NCBI RefSeq assembly: GCF_001870905.1
Contig: NZ_LNDC01000131.1
Span: forward strand, 1 to 64,000
Length of the DNA stretch: 64,000 nucleotides
Origin: Geitlerinema sp. PCC 9228
GTDB lineage: Bacteria > Cyanobacteriota > Cyanobacteriia > Cyanobacteriales > PCC-9228
Direction of reading: 5' to 3'
The translations under genes were made by a program, and so were the position numbers. Shown piece by piece: positions 27,603 through 37,087 of the stretch. The notes under the pieces are model-generated. The model had not been told where the DNA came from, did not search any database, and was given only the letters and a program-made list of their open reading frames with translations. Each line of letters starts with the position of its first letter. The stretch's first letter is position 1.

Positions 27603-29345
27603 CTAAAACATGCGATCGAACTTCTCGATGCGCTTAAGAACGCGGATGGCATTGATTCCCATGGCACCAGCCCCGCCAGCCACCGGCAGCGCCAACCACA
27701 TCACCCAACCTTGACCGGCCACCAATAAAACAGTAGCAGAGATACTGAAAGCACCAGCAAGGGTGGAATAGCTGGTCACCATCTGCATATCTCCCAAACG
27801 TCGCAAGGCGCGGTCGGTCTCGATGGAGCGGACCCGCAAGCGCAAATCGCCCCGCTCCAGTTTTTCGATGGTATCGTCAATGCGGCGGGGCAATCCCAAG
27901 GCGGTACTGCTGACTTGGGCGGCTTGGCGGCCGAGTTCGTTAAAAATACTGTTGTTATCGCTGGAAGTTCCGTCGTTCATAATTTGCATGGCGAAAGGTC
28001 TGGCCACTTCCATGAAGTTGAAATCCGGGTCGAGACCTTTTCCAACGCCTTCTAGGGTGGAAAAAGCCCGCATGACAAAGGTAAAAGTGGCAGGAAAGCG
28101 GAAGGGTTGGTCGTAAGCAATTTCGTACAGGTCGTCGCTGATGGCGCTGACGGACTGTTCTTCAAAGGTTTGCTCCATCATCCGGTCTAAAATGTACTGG
28201 ATGGAGCGACGCACCGGGCCCATATCGCCGGTGGGGGTTAAAGCACCCAGTTCGATGAGGGCTGCCACCACGCGATCGCTGTTTTTCTCAGCAATCCCAA
28301 AAAACAGCTCCATCATTTGCTCGCGGATGTCCGGGCGGATGCGCCCCATCATGCCAAAATCGTAGAAAATCAGCGATCCTTGGGGACTGACCGCAATGTT
28401 GCCCGGATGGGGATCGGCGTGGAAAAAGCCGTGGTTGAGCAACTGGCGCAGGTAAGCATCAGCTCCCAAAACCGCCAGACGCCGGCGATCGAGACCGGAA
28501 GCTTCCAGGGCTTCGTAGTTGCTAATTTTAATACCGGGGATGTATTCCAAGGTAAGGGTACGGCTGGAGGTATACCCCCAGTACACCCGCGGTACTTGCA
28601 CCCAGTCTTGGTCGCGGAAGTTGCGCCGGAAGGTGTCGGCGTTGCGGCCTTCGTTGATATAATCGATTTCTTCGTAGAGGATGCGGTAGCATTCATCGTA
28701 AATGCCCAGCCAGTCTCTACCTTGGCCCCATTTGGGATGGTTTTGGAAGTACTGGACGACGGTTTTGGCAATGCTGAGGTCAATGTGAAACAGCTGCCGC
28801 AAGCCCGGACGCTGGACTTTGACCACCACTTCTTCACCGTTGCGCAGTTGGGCTTTGTGTACTTGTCCCAAACTGGCAGCGGCCATGGGAACGGGGTTGA
28901 AATACCGATAGAGCTGGGAAATGTTTTTGCCAAAGTCTTCTTGGACGATGGTTTCTACTTGCTCGAAGTCAAAGGCAGGGACCCGGTCTTGTAACTTCGA
29001 GAGTTCTTCTACGTAGTCGCTGGGAAAGAGATCGGAACGGGTGGAAAAAAGCTGCCCGAGCTTGATGAAGGTGGGTCCTAAATCCAGCAAGCTTTCCCGG
29101 ATCCAAATGGCTTGGCGACGGCGTCTTCGAGCTTTTTTGGCCTCGGTAGCGCCTCCCAAGTAGGTCCAGTTTTTGTTGTTCCACCACAAACTAACCAGAA
29201 AGGCAAACACGAATCGCCATATGTGCAGGCGACGGTTGAATTTGGAGTAGTTGGGTTGGTTCCAACGGTACGTTTTGGTGACGTAGGTTTGGTTGTCAGC
29301 AGCCGATTGGCGATCGCTGGCAACCGGCTTTTTCGTGAGGGTCAT
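27603..29345 (-). CDS. ABC1/UbiB-family atypical kinase
   Basis: 580 aa from 29345. Family motifs: the KxGQ helix in GPTFIKLGQLFSTRSDLFP, the Ala-rich nucleotide loop MAAASLGQVHKAQL, invariant Lys in VVVKVQRPG, LEYIPGIKISN, the catalytic HADPHPGNIAV and the DFG-equivalent YDFGMMGRI. Two hydrophobic segments at the C-terminus (LAGAFSISATVLLVAG and VMWLALPVAGGAGAMGI) suggest membrane anchoring, as in plastid ABC1K and UbiB proteins linked to prenylquinone metabolism. GTGGAG precedes the ATG. A GTG-type extension to 29435 is not favoured. Confidence 0.92.
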   Translation of the reverse strand: MTLTKKPVASDRQSAADNQTYVTKTYRWNQPNYSKFNRRLHIWRFVFAFLVSLWWNNKNWTYLGGATEAKKARRRRRQAIWIRESLLDLGPTFIKLGQLFSTRSDLFPSDYVEELSKLQDRVPAFDFEQVETIVQEDFGKNISQLYRYFNPVPMAAASLGQVHKAQLRNGEEVVVKVQRPGLRQLFHIDLSIAKTVVQYFQNHPKWGQGRDWLGIYDECYRILYEEIDYINEGRNADTFRRNFRDQDWVQVPRVYWGYTSSRTLTLEYIPGIKISNYEALEASGLDRRRLAVLGADAYLRQLLNHGFFHADPHPGNIAVSPQGSLIFYDFGMMGRIRPDIREQMMELFFGIAEKNSDRVVAALIELGALTPTGDMGPVRRSIQYILDRMMEQTFEEQSVSAISDDLYEIAYDQPFRFPATFTFVMRAFSTLEGVGKGLDPDFNFMEVARPFAMQIMNDGTSSDNNSIFNELGRQAAQVSSTALGLPRRIDDTIEKLERGDLRLRVRSIETDRALRRLGDMQMVTSYSTLAGAFSISATVLLVAGQGWVMWLALPVAGGAGAMGINAIRVLKRIEKFDRMF

Positions 29346-29558
29346 AGACTCCACTTGGGGGGTAGCAACCGAATCATCTGAAACTGCAGACACGCTATTT
29401 CTTGGTCTTTGAGGGGGGGGATGGCATCGTACCATGGGTTGGTACTTGGGGAGATGGTGGGCACAGACGCGATCGCTCGCGCGCCGGTAACATTGGCAAT
29501 GTTCTCTCCCCTATTGAGGATAATGAATTTTGGTACAGGTTTACTACCGAAAAATTGC

Positions 29559-29885
29559 CTAACTTCTGCGAGCGCGATAGTTTTGCAATTCCGTACGCAG
29601 TTGTGCCATTTCTGCGCGCAATTCGTCAATATTGGCTTGCAGATCTCCGCTGGAACCGTCGGATTGCAAGATATTGCCGTTGGTGGTTCCTTCTAGGGAC
29701 GTTTCCGCTTCTTGGTGGGCCCGTTCCATGACGCGATCGGCAAACTGGCGCAGATTTTCCCGCTGTTCGGCGTCAAATTTCCCCACCTCGCTGAGAAGGT
29801 TGGTGATGTTTTTTTCCACTTCTTCGCTGATGCTTTCTGCCAAAGCTCTACCAATGAAGAAGGCTTGTAAAACGGGGTTATTCAT
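29559..29885 (-). CDS. small cyanobacterial protein, DUF6825-like
   Basis: 108 aa. The start MNNPVLQAFFIGRALAESIS resembles a small group of thylakoid-associated cyanobacterial proteins; an amphipathic helix (EVEKNITNLLSEVGKFDAEQ) and a predicted coiled coil (NIDELRAEMAQLRTELQNY) follow. No membrane segment. The family assignment is from memory. Function unknown. It lies 213 bp upstream of the ABC1 kinase gene on the same strand and could share its transcript. Confidence 0.75.
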   Translation of the reverse strand: MNNPVLQAFFIGRALAESISEEVEKNITNLLSEVGKFDAEQRENLRQFADRVMERAHQEAETSLEGTTNGNILQSDGSSGDLQANIDELRAEMAQLRTELQNYRARRS

Positions 29886-30217
29886 AAAAAACTCCTGTTG
29901 TGTGCGAGCGTTCTAGGAGATTCCTGCGGTCAGGGCCGCTTCGCCCGATCGTTATGGGCGGTCAATTCCCGGGCTGGCGGGCAAAAAGGCATCTTTCCCC
30001 AAGCAATAGGCTGGTGTTTGGGTGGCCAATATCTGCTCTTACCCAACCAGCGATGCCAAAACTGTAAATTTTTGTATGTATCCGCAAGAAATTATAACGT
30101 GCGAGCGCTTTCGATCGCTGAGCTATCCTTGCTTGCCTTTTGGTTGGCTGGTGGGTGGCGGGCCTGTTAAAATTTTTATTGGTTTATACATAACCAAACA
30201 ATTAAGGAGTTATAAAA
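29886..30217. other. 332-bp divergent promoter region
   Basis: Lies between two divergently transcribed genes. A strong AAGGAG sits at about 30203-30208, before the AhpD-like start at 30218. No RNA gene or repeat recognised. Confidence 0.4.
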
Positions 30218-30571
30218 ATGGCACCAGCAACTTCCTATCCAGAACGGCTGCAACAAATTCAGTCCTACATGCAAAAACTAATGGGCGGTCAAGGGGAAGT
30301 CATGCAGGGCTTCTCCACCACCCACAAGGCCACTGCTAAAAGTGGTGCCCTCGATGCCAAAACCAAGGAACTCATTGCCCTGGCGATCGCCGTCGCGGAA
30401 AAATGCGACGACTGCATTGCCTTCCACACCCACGATGCCCTAAAAGCCGGGGCTTCGGAAGCAGAAATCATGGATGCGTTGGGGGTTGCCATTCTCATGG
30501 GTGGCGGACCGGCAGTGATGCATTCTACCCACGTTCTCCAAGCCATGGAAGAGTTCCAACAACAAAGCTAG
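30218..30571 (+). CDS. carboxymuconolactone decarboxylase / AhpD-like protein
   Basis: 117 aa. CMD-family helices with the redox motif [16 protein letters not shown]63, C66 and H70 match the CxxCxxxH centre of AhpD-type alkylhydroperoxidases. [18 protein letters not shown] precedes it and [20 protein letters not shown] follows, as is usual. Likely a small multimeric thiol peroxidase or a related enzyme; substrate unknown. AAGGAG before the ATG and a clear terminator at 30602-30631 define a single-gene transcript. Confidence 0.9.
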   Translation: MAPATSYPERLQQIQSYMQKLMGGQGEVMQGFSTTHKATAKSGALDAKTKELIALAIAVAEKCDDCIAFHTHDALKAGASEAEIMDALGVAILMGGGPAVMHSTHVLQAMEEFQQQS

Positions 30572-30601
30572 ACAGTTTTCCAGTTCGCGTACGCGAAGTT
30601 G

Positions 30602-30631
30602 CCCGCAGTTTGGAGACGCTGCGGGTTTTTT
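30602..30631 (+). terminator. Rho-independent terminator of the AhpD-like gene
   Basis: CCCGCAG pairs with CTGCGGG around a 10-base loop, followed by TTTTTT, 30 bp after the stop at 30571. Confidence 0.9.
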
Positions 30632-30645
30632 GCTGGCCGATGCGG

Positions 30646-31197
30646 CTACAGATCGATGGGGTCGCCACCGGCCGTAAATTCCACCTTTTGGATAGACCAT
30701 TGGGGATTGTGGGTCATGGTTTGGCGCAAACTGCCGAACAAAGCCCGCTGTTCGCAGCTGGAGAGGGAAACAAACCGCCGTCTGGCATTGGGAGCTAGGC
30801 GCAGATCGACGGTGGCTTGCTGGCGTTGTGGGTCCACTTGTACCCGATAGCCGACCAAGGAAAAATCGCCGTCGTTCCAAGGTTGTAAGAGTTCTTGCAG
30901 GGTGGCTTCTAAGGATTGCTCTTGGGGAACCTGGATGGTTTGGGGAACCAAAGTTTGGCATTGGTTGTCCATTTGGTAAATGGTAACGGCCACCGGCGGT
31001 GCAGTGGTAGGTGGCGTGGGAGTAGGCGTGGGGGTCGTTTGGGGCAGAGAAGGGGAAGCTGGGGCAGGGTCTGGTGTGGGGGAAGAAGTCGGGGGAACGG
31101 AAGAGGGGGTCTCGGAGACGGGAAACTGACAGCTGGCCAAACAGGAGGCACTGGCGATCGCGATCGCGGCTAGATATTTTTTAAGATTTTCTTTCAT
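30646..31197 (-). CDS. GerMN-domain lipoprotein
   Basis: 183 aa from Met at 31197. The signal LAAIAIASASCLASC has a lipobox ending at Cys23, so the protein should be lipid-anchored. A Pro/Thr/Ser-rich linker (about residues 28-75) leads to a C-terminal domain with AVTIYQMDNQCQTLVPQTIQ, SLEATLQELLQPW and RALFGSLRQTMTHNP, matching the GerMN (spore germination/sporulation-type) domain found in cyanobacterial envelope lipoproteins. Exact role unknown. The longer frame to 31245 would bury the signal peptide. Confidence 0.85.
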   Translation of the reverse strand: MKENLKKYLAAIAIASASCLASCQFPVSETPSSVPPTSSPTPDPAPASPSLPQTTPTPTPTPPTTAPPVAVTIYQMDNQCQTLVPQTIQVPQEQSLEATLQELLQPWNDGDFSLVGYRVQVDPQRQQATVDLRLAPNARRRFVSLSSCEQRALFGSLRQTMTHNPQWSIQKVEFTAGGDPIDL

Positions 31198-31254
31198 TTT
31201 GCATGCCCCATAGCATTCATACCAAATCCAACATAGGGAAACCAAGATCTTTCT

Positions 31255-31291
31255 GTAGGGGTAGGCACGGGGGCACTACCACTACCCCTAC
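31255..31291. repeat. inverted repeat GTAGGGGTAG/CTACCCCTAC
   Basis: Ten-base perfect arms. Sits 58 bp upstream of the GerMN lipoprotein start and 37 bp before a second palindrome. Intergenic palindromes of this kind are repeated in cyanobacterial genomes. Confidence 0.6.
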
Positions 31292-31327
31292 ATTTTGGTG
31301 GGTGTATGTACCTCGGATTTCGTGTCA

Positions 31328-31355
31328 GTAGGGGCGCAACGCGTGAGCGCCCCTG
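31328..31355. repeat. palindromic repeat GTAGGGGCGCA family
   Basis: TAGGGGCGC-aacgcgtga-GCGCCCCT, about 8-base arms. A closely related copy is at 61275-61302 (GTAGGGGCACAACGCG...GCCCCTAC). The shared AACGCG loop core shows they are the same repeat family. Mobility or function unknown. Confidence 0.65.
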
Positions 31356-31454
31356 GGACCTTCTTCGGTCGCTAGCGGAGAAAATCCAGAAAAATCCTTT
31401 TGGTATCGCCGCGATCGTCTATGATGGGGTTGGCCCGTACTCAAAGCTGCGATC

Positions 31455-32435
31455 GTGACGGATTGGAATCGCCTGCACATTCTCTCCCTCGCTGACTTTC
31501 AACCGGCAGAATACGATGCTGTCTTGCAAACGGCGGCTAGTTTTCGGGATGTTCTCTCGCGCCAGGTAAAAAAAGTGCCCACGCTGCAAGGGCAAGTGGT
31601 CACCACTATGTTTTTCGAGCCTTCCACCCGGACTCGCAGCAGTTTCGAGCTAGCTGCCAAACGGCTGTCGGCAGATACCATGAATTTTTCCCCGGGAACC
31701 TCTTCTTTAAGCAAAGGAGAAACCATTTTTGATACGGCGAAAACCTATTGGGCTATGGGCAGCGATATTATGGTGGTACGCCACGGCGAAGCTGGGGTTC
31801 CCCACGCGATCGCGGCAGAAATGGAACGCTTGGGGGCACCGGTGCGGGTGTTGAACGCCGGCGACGGGCAGCACGAACATCCCTCGCAAGCGTTGTTGGA
31901 TTTGTTTACCATTTGTTCGCTGCTCGATGAAGACCGCCCCCACATTGCTAGTTTGGCAGGGAAAAAAATTGCCATTGTGGGGGATATTTTGCACTCCCGG
32001 GTGGCACGTTCAAATATTTGGAGTTTGACTGCAGCAGGTGCTGATGTTTATCTAGCAGCTCCTCCTACTTTATTGCCGCCGGAATTTGCGCACCTGGCGG
32101 GCGATCGCTTGTTGGTGGGCTGGCAGTTGGAACCGGCTTTGGAAAAGGCCGATTTTGTCATGACCCTGCGGCTGCAAAAAGAACGCATGGAACAGCATTT
32201 ACTCCCGAGCCTGCGGGAATACCACCAGCAGTTTGGTTTGACCCGCGAGCGCTTGCAGCTGTGCCAGCCCCATGTCAAAGTCCTGCATCCAGGACCGGTT
32301 AACCGCGGTGTGGAAATCAGCTCCGAGTTGATGGATGACCCGGATTTTAGCTTGATTTCCCAGCAAGTAACCAGCGGTGTTGCTGTACGCATGGCCTTGC
32401 TATATTTGATCGGTGGTGGGAAAGGAAATTCGTAG
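31455..32435 (+). CDS. pyrB: aspartate carbamoyltransferase catalytic subunit
   Basis: 326 aa, GTG start at 31455. Carbamoyl-phosphate site [20 protein letters not shown], then [51 protein letters not shown] and [19 protein letters not shown]. These are all conserved ATCase residues. Catalyses carbamoyl-aspartate formation, the first committed step of pyrimidine synthesis, in the cytoplasm. No regulatory subunit (pyrI) is nearby. The gene lies 145 bp upstream of the ECF sigma-factor gene on the same strand. Confidence 0.96.
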   Translation: MTDWNRLHILSLADFQPAEYDAVLQTAASFRDVLSRQVKKVPTLQGQVVTTMFFEPSTRTRSSFELAAKRLSADTMNFSPGTSSLSKGETIFDTAKTYWAMGSDIMVVRHGEAGVPHAIAAEMERLGAPVRVLNAGDGQHEHPSQALLDLFTICSLLDEDRPHIASLAGKKIAIVGDILHSRVARSNIWSLTAAGADVYLAAPPTLLPPEFAHLAGDRLLVGWQLEPALEKADFVMTLRLQKERMEQHLLPSLREYHQQFGLTRERLQLCQPHVKVLHPGPVNRGVEISSELMDDPDFSLISQQVTSGVAVRMALLYLIGGGKGNS

Positions 32436-32579
32436 CATTGAGAGGGAAATTCTCTCCTATTCCCGGCCATTTTGGGGTGTAGCGCCGTTTCCCACCTTCA
32501 CCAATGTTTTTGATTTCGGAAACCTTTTTGCCGCAGCCGTGTCATAGGGAAAGAGGAACGTTGATGAGCTAGAATTTCC

Positions 32580-33242
32580 ATGAGCGATACTCTGCCTATA
32601 TCCTGTTCCACGGCTGGGGTAACCGTTCCCCAAGAAGCAGTGCAGCCTCCCAAACAACTACCCAACGACGAGCTAGTTCGACGCTGCCAACAAGGATTGC
32701 GCCCCGAAAGGGCTGCCTTTGCTGAGTTAATGCGTCGCTACCAACCCCATGTGGAAAGAATTTTGTACCACCTAGCGCCGGAGTGGCAGGATCGTGCGGA
32801 CTTGGCGCAGGAAGTTTGGCTGCGCGTTTATCGCCATGTCAAGCGATTGCAAGAACCGGGTAAATTTCGGGGGTGGCTGAGTCGGATTACCACCAATTTG
32901 TTTTACGACGAACTGCGCAAACGCAAGCGATTTCGCGAACCTTTGTCTTTGGATGCGCCGCGCCCCCTCGAGGATGGAGAAGTAGATTGGGAAGTAGCAG
33001 GAGATCATCCCAGTCCCGATGGCGATTTGGCTACGCGGGAGTTTTACGACCAACTACGCAGCGCGATCGCCCAACTGCCGGAAATTTTTCGCACCACCAT
33101 CGTGTTGCGGGAAATTGAAGGGATGTCCTACGAAGAAATTGCTTCGATTACCGGTGTGTCTCTAGGAACGGTTAAGTCTCGCATTGCCAGAGCGCGCGCC
33201 CGCTTGCAAATGGAATTGCAAAAGTATTTAGAAGCTGAATAA
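32580..33242 (+). CDS. ECF-type RNA polymerase sigma factor (SigG-like)
   Basis: 220 aa. Region 2 is MRRYQPHVERILYHLAPEWQ and DLAQEVWLRVYRHVKRLQEP, with LSRITTNLFYDELRKRKR contacting the -10 element; region 4 is QLPEIFRTTIVLREIEGMSY with a helix-turn-helix EEIASITGVSLGTVKSRIAR. A linker of about 45 residues lies between. It resembles the cyanobacterial SigG group, which reacts to envelope stress; that assignment is from memory. The downstream gene (33429) is its likely anti-sigma factor and rlpA follows, together forming a probable envelope-stress unit. Confidence 0.9.
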   Translation: MSDTLPISCSTAGVTVPQEAVQPPKQLPNDELVRRCQQGLRPERAAFAELMRRYQPHVERILYHLAPEWQDRADLAQEVWLRVYRHVKRLQEPGKFRGWLSRITTNLFYDELRKRKRFREPLSLDAPRPLEDGEVDWEVAGDHPSPDGDLATREFYDQLRSAIAQLPEIFRTTIVLREIEGMSYEEIASITGVSLGTVKSRIARARARLQMELQKYLEAE

Positions 33243-33302
33243 TTGCCCGCAATTGCGAAAAACCTCGTTGGCGGGGATTCGGTTTCACCCAAACTTGATT
33301 GT

Positions 33303-33316
33303 GGTCCGTAAGGACC
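33303..33316. repeat. short hairpin GGTCC-GTAA-GGACC
   Basis: Five-base stem between the sigma gene and anti-sigma gene. Could slow or end transcription, but has no T-run. Too small to be certain. Confidence 0.3.
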
Positions 33317-33428
33317 GGCGTTTCTGGCGCGATCGCAATACTTTGAATTCCTTTACAATAAATTCAGTAATTTCCCCGTGGTTTTCTTTGGGTTTTTGAC
33401 CCAAGCAATGTAGGTGGTGATTAGGACC

Positions 33429-33977
33429 ATGACATCAAATTCTTGGTACGAGCCAGATTCGGCACAGGGGGGCCCGCAAGACCCGCAAGCGCAAACACCA
33501 GAGTGCAGCTACCGCTTTGAACTTTTAAATGCCTATCTAGATGGCGAAGCGAACGCCAGCGAACGCCAGCAGGTGGAACAGTGGCTGGCTTCCGACCGGA
33601 AATTGCGAGCGACCTACCGGCAATTGCTGCAATTGCGCCAGGGCATATCCAATTTGCCCATTCCAGAAGCATCTACCCAACCCACCGATTTGGTGGTGGA
33701 ACAGGTTCTCCAACGGGCGAAACGTCGCCAGCAACGAACTTGGATTTGGGGAGGCGGCGCGATCGCGGCTTTGTTTATTGGGGTTGTATCCGGTCTATCT
33801 TTCTTTCCCCGCTCGCAAACCCCGCAGTTGGTACAAAGTCCAACGTTACCACCATCCACCAGCGTGCGCGAATCCGTCACTCTGGCTTTGAAGCGTCCGG
33901 TGGTGGAAATTCCCCAAATGTCGGTAGATCCCCATCGCCTCGACCGCCAGCAGAAGCCTACCAACGGCGATCGCTAA
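33429..33977 (+). CDS. putative anti-sigma factor, membrane-anchored
   Basis: 182 aa from ATG 33429, with AGGA at the right distance; the GTG at 33414 is less likely. An N-terminal domain (YRFELLNAYLDGEANASERQ, QQVEQWLASDRKLRATYRQ) has the helical shape of anti-sigma ASD domains, but lacks the H-x3-C-x2-C zinc motif. A single membrane helix (WIWGGGAIAALFIGVVSGL) lies near residue 115 and the rest is extracytoplasmic and Pro/Ser-rich. It would hold the upstream sigma factor at the membrane. The partner assignment rests on adjacency (187 bp), not on a solved complex. Confidence 0.78.
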   Translation: MTSNSWYEPDSAQGGPQDPQAQTPECSYRFELLNAYLDGEANASERQQVEQWLASDRKLRATYRQLLQLRQGISNLPIPEASTQPTDLVVEQVLQRAKRRQQRTWIWGGGAIAALFIGVVSGLSFFPRSQTPQLVQSPTLPPSTSVRESVTLALKRPVVEIPQMSVDPHRLDRQQKPTNGDR

Positions 33978-34046
33978 ACCCAGCCAGCTTGCTTTGGCTG
34001 TAGCACTGCTAAGGAAGGAAGCGATCCCCACTTCTGACGCAACCGG

Positions 34047-35399
34047 ATGCGAACCGCTATACTAGAGGAATATCTAAGCAAAGACCGAGATTGCCGTAAA
34101 TTCCGATGCTTTATGTCCCTATTTGGACTTGTTGGGATAGCTTCCTGCATCAGCTGTTTGGCTGCCACAAGTACAACCCCTACCTCCGTGCTACCTAGTG
34201 TCAACACCGATGGCTTTGAGGCTCCAGTAGCCCCAGGTGGGGTGGCAGCCGATGCTTCCCAACCAGCTAGCGTGTTGGCGTGGTTGCCCATCTCTCCACT
34301 GGCGAGCAACCCCCAACCAAGCTATGGATCTTCTACGAGTGTCAAACAAATACAACCTATCCTACGAACGCTTCCCTGGCTGGCTTCTAGGGAACAAAAA
34401 TTTTGTACCTCCGAACGCGGTCCTACCACGCCTGCCCCGCCAAAATTAGAGAAGGAAACCAGCAAACAAATCTTTCCCCAATCCTACAAACCAGAGAGCA
34501 AGGGTTTGTTTGGACGGTTATTGGGAATTTGGCAGCGTTTGACTGTGGGCAAGCGCAACGACTCGGATACCAACAGCATTCATAAATATCCGGTGGTGGT
34601 TTTGCAACGCCAGGGGTGGCAGCGGCAAACGCCGCCTTGGGTAGATGCGCAGGTACCTGGTTCCAGCCAGGAATATGCCACCCAAACCATCAGCAAGCAC
34701 CAAAAAAGGACCGCTAGCAACTTCAAAAAAGTCACCCAATACCAGGTGTGGGTGCAAGGCTATTTACTGGCGGAGGTAACCAATCGGATTTACGCGCTGC
34801 AAATGGCGAGAAATTTGGAGTCGTTGCTACGTACCGAAGACTTGGACGGCACCCAAATCCAACCAGCGATTGTGCGTGGCGTTCCTGGGGCTACCTACGG
34901 CGATCGCATTCTCTTTTTGGTTACCGAAAACATTGCCAGCAGCAAACAGCGCAACAACGAACTGCTGGCTATCGAATGGGCAAACAAGCTACGCATTGCT
35001 CTTTCCACCTTGCCCCTATCTTTGGTGGAAGCACAAACCAAAATGCACGGCTTGGCGGCAACCGACCAACAAATTTCTGGGTTGGCTTCCTGGTATGGAC
35101 CTTCTTTTCACGGTCGGCTGACGGCCACCGGCGAAACCTTTGACCAACAGGAACTCACCGCGGCCCATCCTTCTTTGCCGTTTAACACCTATCTCAAAGT
35201 CACCAACACCGAAAACGGTCGTTCTGCCATTGTCCGCATCAACGACCGCGGTCCTTACGTAGAGCCGCGAATACTGGATTTATCCTGGCAGGCTGCCCGC
35301 TGCTTGCAAAGCGAAGTGGCTGGTGTCGTTCCTGTGGAAGCCTCGCTGATGCAAAAGAGCGAATTGCCCTTCTTTTCGGCGCGTGCCTATACCGACTAG
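34047..35399 (+). CDS. rlpA: RlpA-like double-psi beta-barrel protein
   Basis: 450 aa. The C-terminal DPBB domain (about 340-435) has SGLASWYGPSFHGRLTATGE, TFDQQELTAAHPSLPFNTYL, RSAIVRINDRGPYVEPRILD, as in RlpA septal murein-acting proteins. The N-terminal half is long, low in order and unlike standard RlpA. A hydrophobic stretch (FMSLFGLVGIASCISCLAA) suggests export, so the true start might be Met23 (34113). Located behind the ECF sigma and anti-sigma genes, which supports an envelope role. Its stop is 17 bp from the convergent trpE stop. Confidence 0.88.
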   Translation: MRTAILEEYLSKDRDCRKFRCFMSLFGLVGIASCISCLAATSTTPTSVLPSVNTDGFEAPVAPGGVAADASQPASVLAWLPISPLASNPQPSYGSSTSVKQIQPILRTLPWLASREQKFCTSERGPTTPAPPKLEKETSKQIFPQSYKPESKGLFGRLLGIWQRLTVGKRNDSDTNSIHKYPVVVLQRQGWQRQTPPWVDAQVPGSSQEYATQTISKHQKRTASNFKKVTQYQVWVQGYLLAEVTNRIYALQMARNLESLLRTEDLDGTQIQPAIVRGVPGATYGDRILFLVTENIASSKQRNNELLAIEWANKLRIALSTLPLSLVEAQTKMHGLAATDQQISGLASWYGPSFHGRLTATGETFDQQELTAAHPSLPFNTYLKVTNTENGRSAIVRINDRGPYVEPRILDLSWQAARCLQSEVAGVVPVEASLMQKSELPFFSARAYTD

Positions 35400-35416
35400 A
35401 GAAAGTAGCAGAGCAT

Positions 35417-36958
35417 TTAGGCGTTATTTCCCAGACAGCGAATGGCTTCTAGCAATCCTTTCGCTTTGTTCAACGTTTCCTCGTACTCTTTTTGGGGGTC
35501 TGAGTCTGCTACTACCCCAGCTCCGGCTTGTACGGAAACCGTATACTCTCCTGTAGGACGCTGGCGGACCATCATGGTGCGGATGGTAATGGCGGTGTTG
35601 AGCTGCCCTTCAAAATCGTAGTAACCGTAGGCACCGGAATAGGGACCGCGGCGGCTGCCTTCCAGTTCGTAGATAATTTCCATGGCGCGAATTTTGGGGG
35701 CACCGCTGACTGTACCTGCGGGAAAACAGGCTTTCAGCAAATCCCAGGCGGTTTGACTGTCGTCCATTTCTCCCACCACGTTGCTGACGATATGCATAAC
35801 GTGGGAGTATCGCTCTACCACCATTAACTCATCCACGCGGACGCTGCCTTTTTGGCAAACCCTTCCCAAATCGTTGCGTCCCAAATCCACCAACATGACG
35901 TGTTCGGCGCGTTCTTTGGGGTCGGCGAGCAGTTCGGTGGCGAGTTCTTCGTCTTCTGCGGTGGTTTGACCGCGGCGGCGGGTACCGGCAATGGGGCGCA
36001 GGGTAGCTACGTACTTATCATCGGCGGTTCTTTCTGCCTTCACCATAACTTCCGGACTGGAACCGATTAAATGCCAGTCGCCAAATTGGAAATAAGCCAT
36101 GTAGGGAGACGGATTGATGAGGCGCAAAGACCGATAGAGGTGAAATGGTTCTCCTTGGTAGCTAGCATCCAGGCGCTGGGAAAGCACTACTTGAAAAATA
36201 TCTCCCGCTTGAATGTCCTGTTTGGCGCGGCGGACCGATTCGCGAAACGCTGCGGCGGTGGTATTGCTAGTGTAGCTGGGAAGCGGCTGGTCGGCGGTTT
36301 GGTTGTTGGGTGGGGTCCACTGTAGGAAGGTATCCTGCGGGGAAAGGGGCGTTTGTAGCTTGTTGACCATGCGCGAAACTTGCGTCACTGCTCGGTCGTA
36401 GGCAGCTTTTAAGTCAGTGTTCTCATCGCGCAGGTCGGCATAGGCGATCGCCCAAATTTTGCGTTTGACTTGGTCGAAAACCAACAGGCGATCGACTTGA
36501 ATCCAAATCCCGTCGGGCAGGTCTTGCTGTTGGGGGGGATAGACCGGTACCCGCGGTTCCATCCACCGAATCAGTTCGTAACCCCAATACCCGTACAACC
36601 CACCGATTCCCGGTGGCAGCTGCGGCAGCTTTACGGGATGATACGCTGCTAAACAATTGGCTAAAACGACAAACGGATCGCCGGAAAAGGTTTCCACCGT
36701 ACCGTCGCGATCGATTTTTCGGGTGGTATCGCCCCGCGCTTCTAAAATCCACTGGGGGTCGCATCCCAGCAAGCTGTAGCGCCCCAGGCGTTCTCCCCCT
36801 TCTACCGACTCCAACAAAAAATTGTAGGGATGGCCGGCGCAAACTTTATACCAAGCGGAAACCGGCGTATCCAGGTCGGCGACCCATTCCCGATACACCG
36901 GTACAAAATTGCCTTGCTGGGCGAGTTGTACAAATTCCGAGAAATCCGGCAGAATCAT
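35417..36958 (-). CDS. trpE: anthranilate synthase component I
   Basis: 513 aa. Chorismate-binding core: GDIFQVVLSQRLDASYQGEP, YMAYFQFGDWHLIGSSPEVM, IAGTRRRGQTTAEDEELATE, HVMLVDLGRNDLGRVCQKGS and ACFPAGTVSGAPKIRAMEII. The N-terminal feedback-inhibition region contains NFLLESVEGGERLGRYSLLG. It makes anthranilate from chorismate with glutaminase TrpG, first step of Trp synthesis. The neighbour psaD lies 129 bp upstream on the same strand, an arrangement I recall from other cyanobacteria. TrpE could also be a component of a PabB-like pair, but the length and N-terminus favour TrpE. Confidence 0.94.
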   Translation of the reverse strand: MILPDFSEFVQLAQQGNFVPVYREWVADLDTPVSAWYKVCAGHPYNFLLESVEGGERLGRYSLLGCDPQWILEARGDTTRKIDRDGTVETFSGDPFVVLANCLAAYHPVKLPQLPPGIGGLYGYWGYELIRWMEPRVPVYPPQQQDLPDGIWIQVDRLLVFDQVKRKIWAIAYADLRDENTDLKAAYDRAVTQVSRMVNKLQTPLSPQDTFLQWTPPNNQTADQPLPSYTSNTTAAAFRESVRRAKQDIQAGDIFQVVLSQRLDASYQGEPFHLYRSLRLINPSPYMAYFQFGDWHLIGSSPEVMVKAERTADDKYVATLRPIAGTRRRGQTTAEDEELATELLADPKERAEHVMLVDLGRNDLGRVCQKGSVRVDELMVVERYSHVMHIVSNVVGEMDDSQTAWDLLKACFPAGTVSGAPKIRAMEIIYELEGSRRGPYSGAYGYYDFEGQLNTAITIRTMMVRQRPTGEYTVSVQAGAGVVADSDPQKEYEETLNKAKGLLEAIRCLGNNA

Positions 36959-37087
36959 AGGTTCACCAGAAAGTCGAAAAGAAGTAGAGGAGCGCTTCCA
37001 GCTACCACGACCTTTGCGATCGCTTGGCGGCCAGCAACGATCCCCTACTTCTCTCTCTATCTTATAGGTAAGAAAGCCAAATCCCGC

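Noticed and set aside
28317-28994. 225-codon open frame antisense to the ABC1 kinase gene
   Set aside because: Shadow frame with no start signal; the opposite strand has clear kinase motifs.
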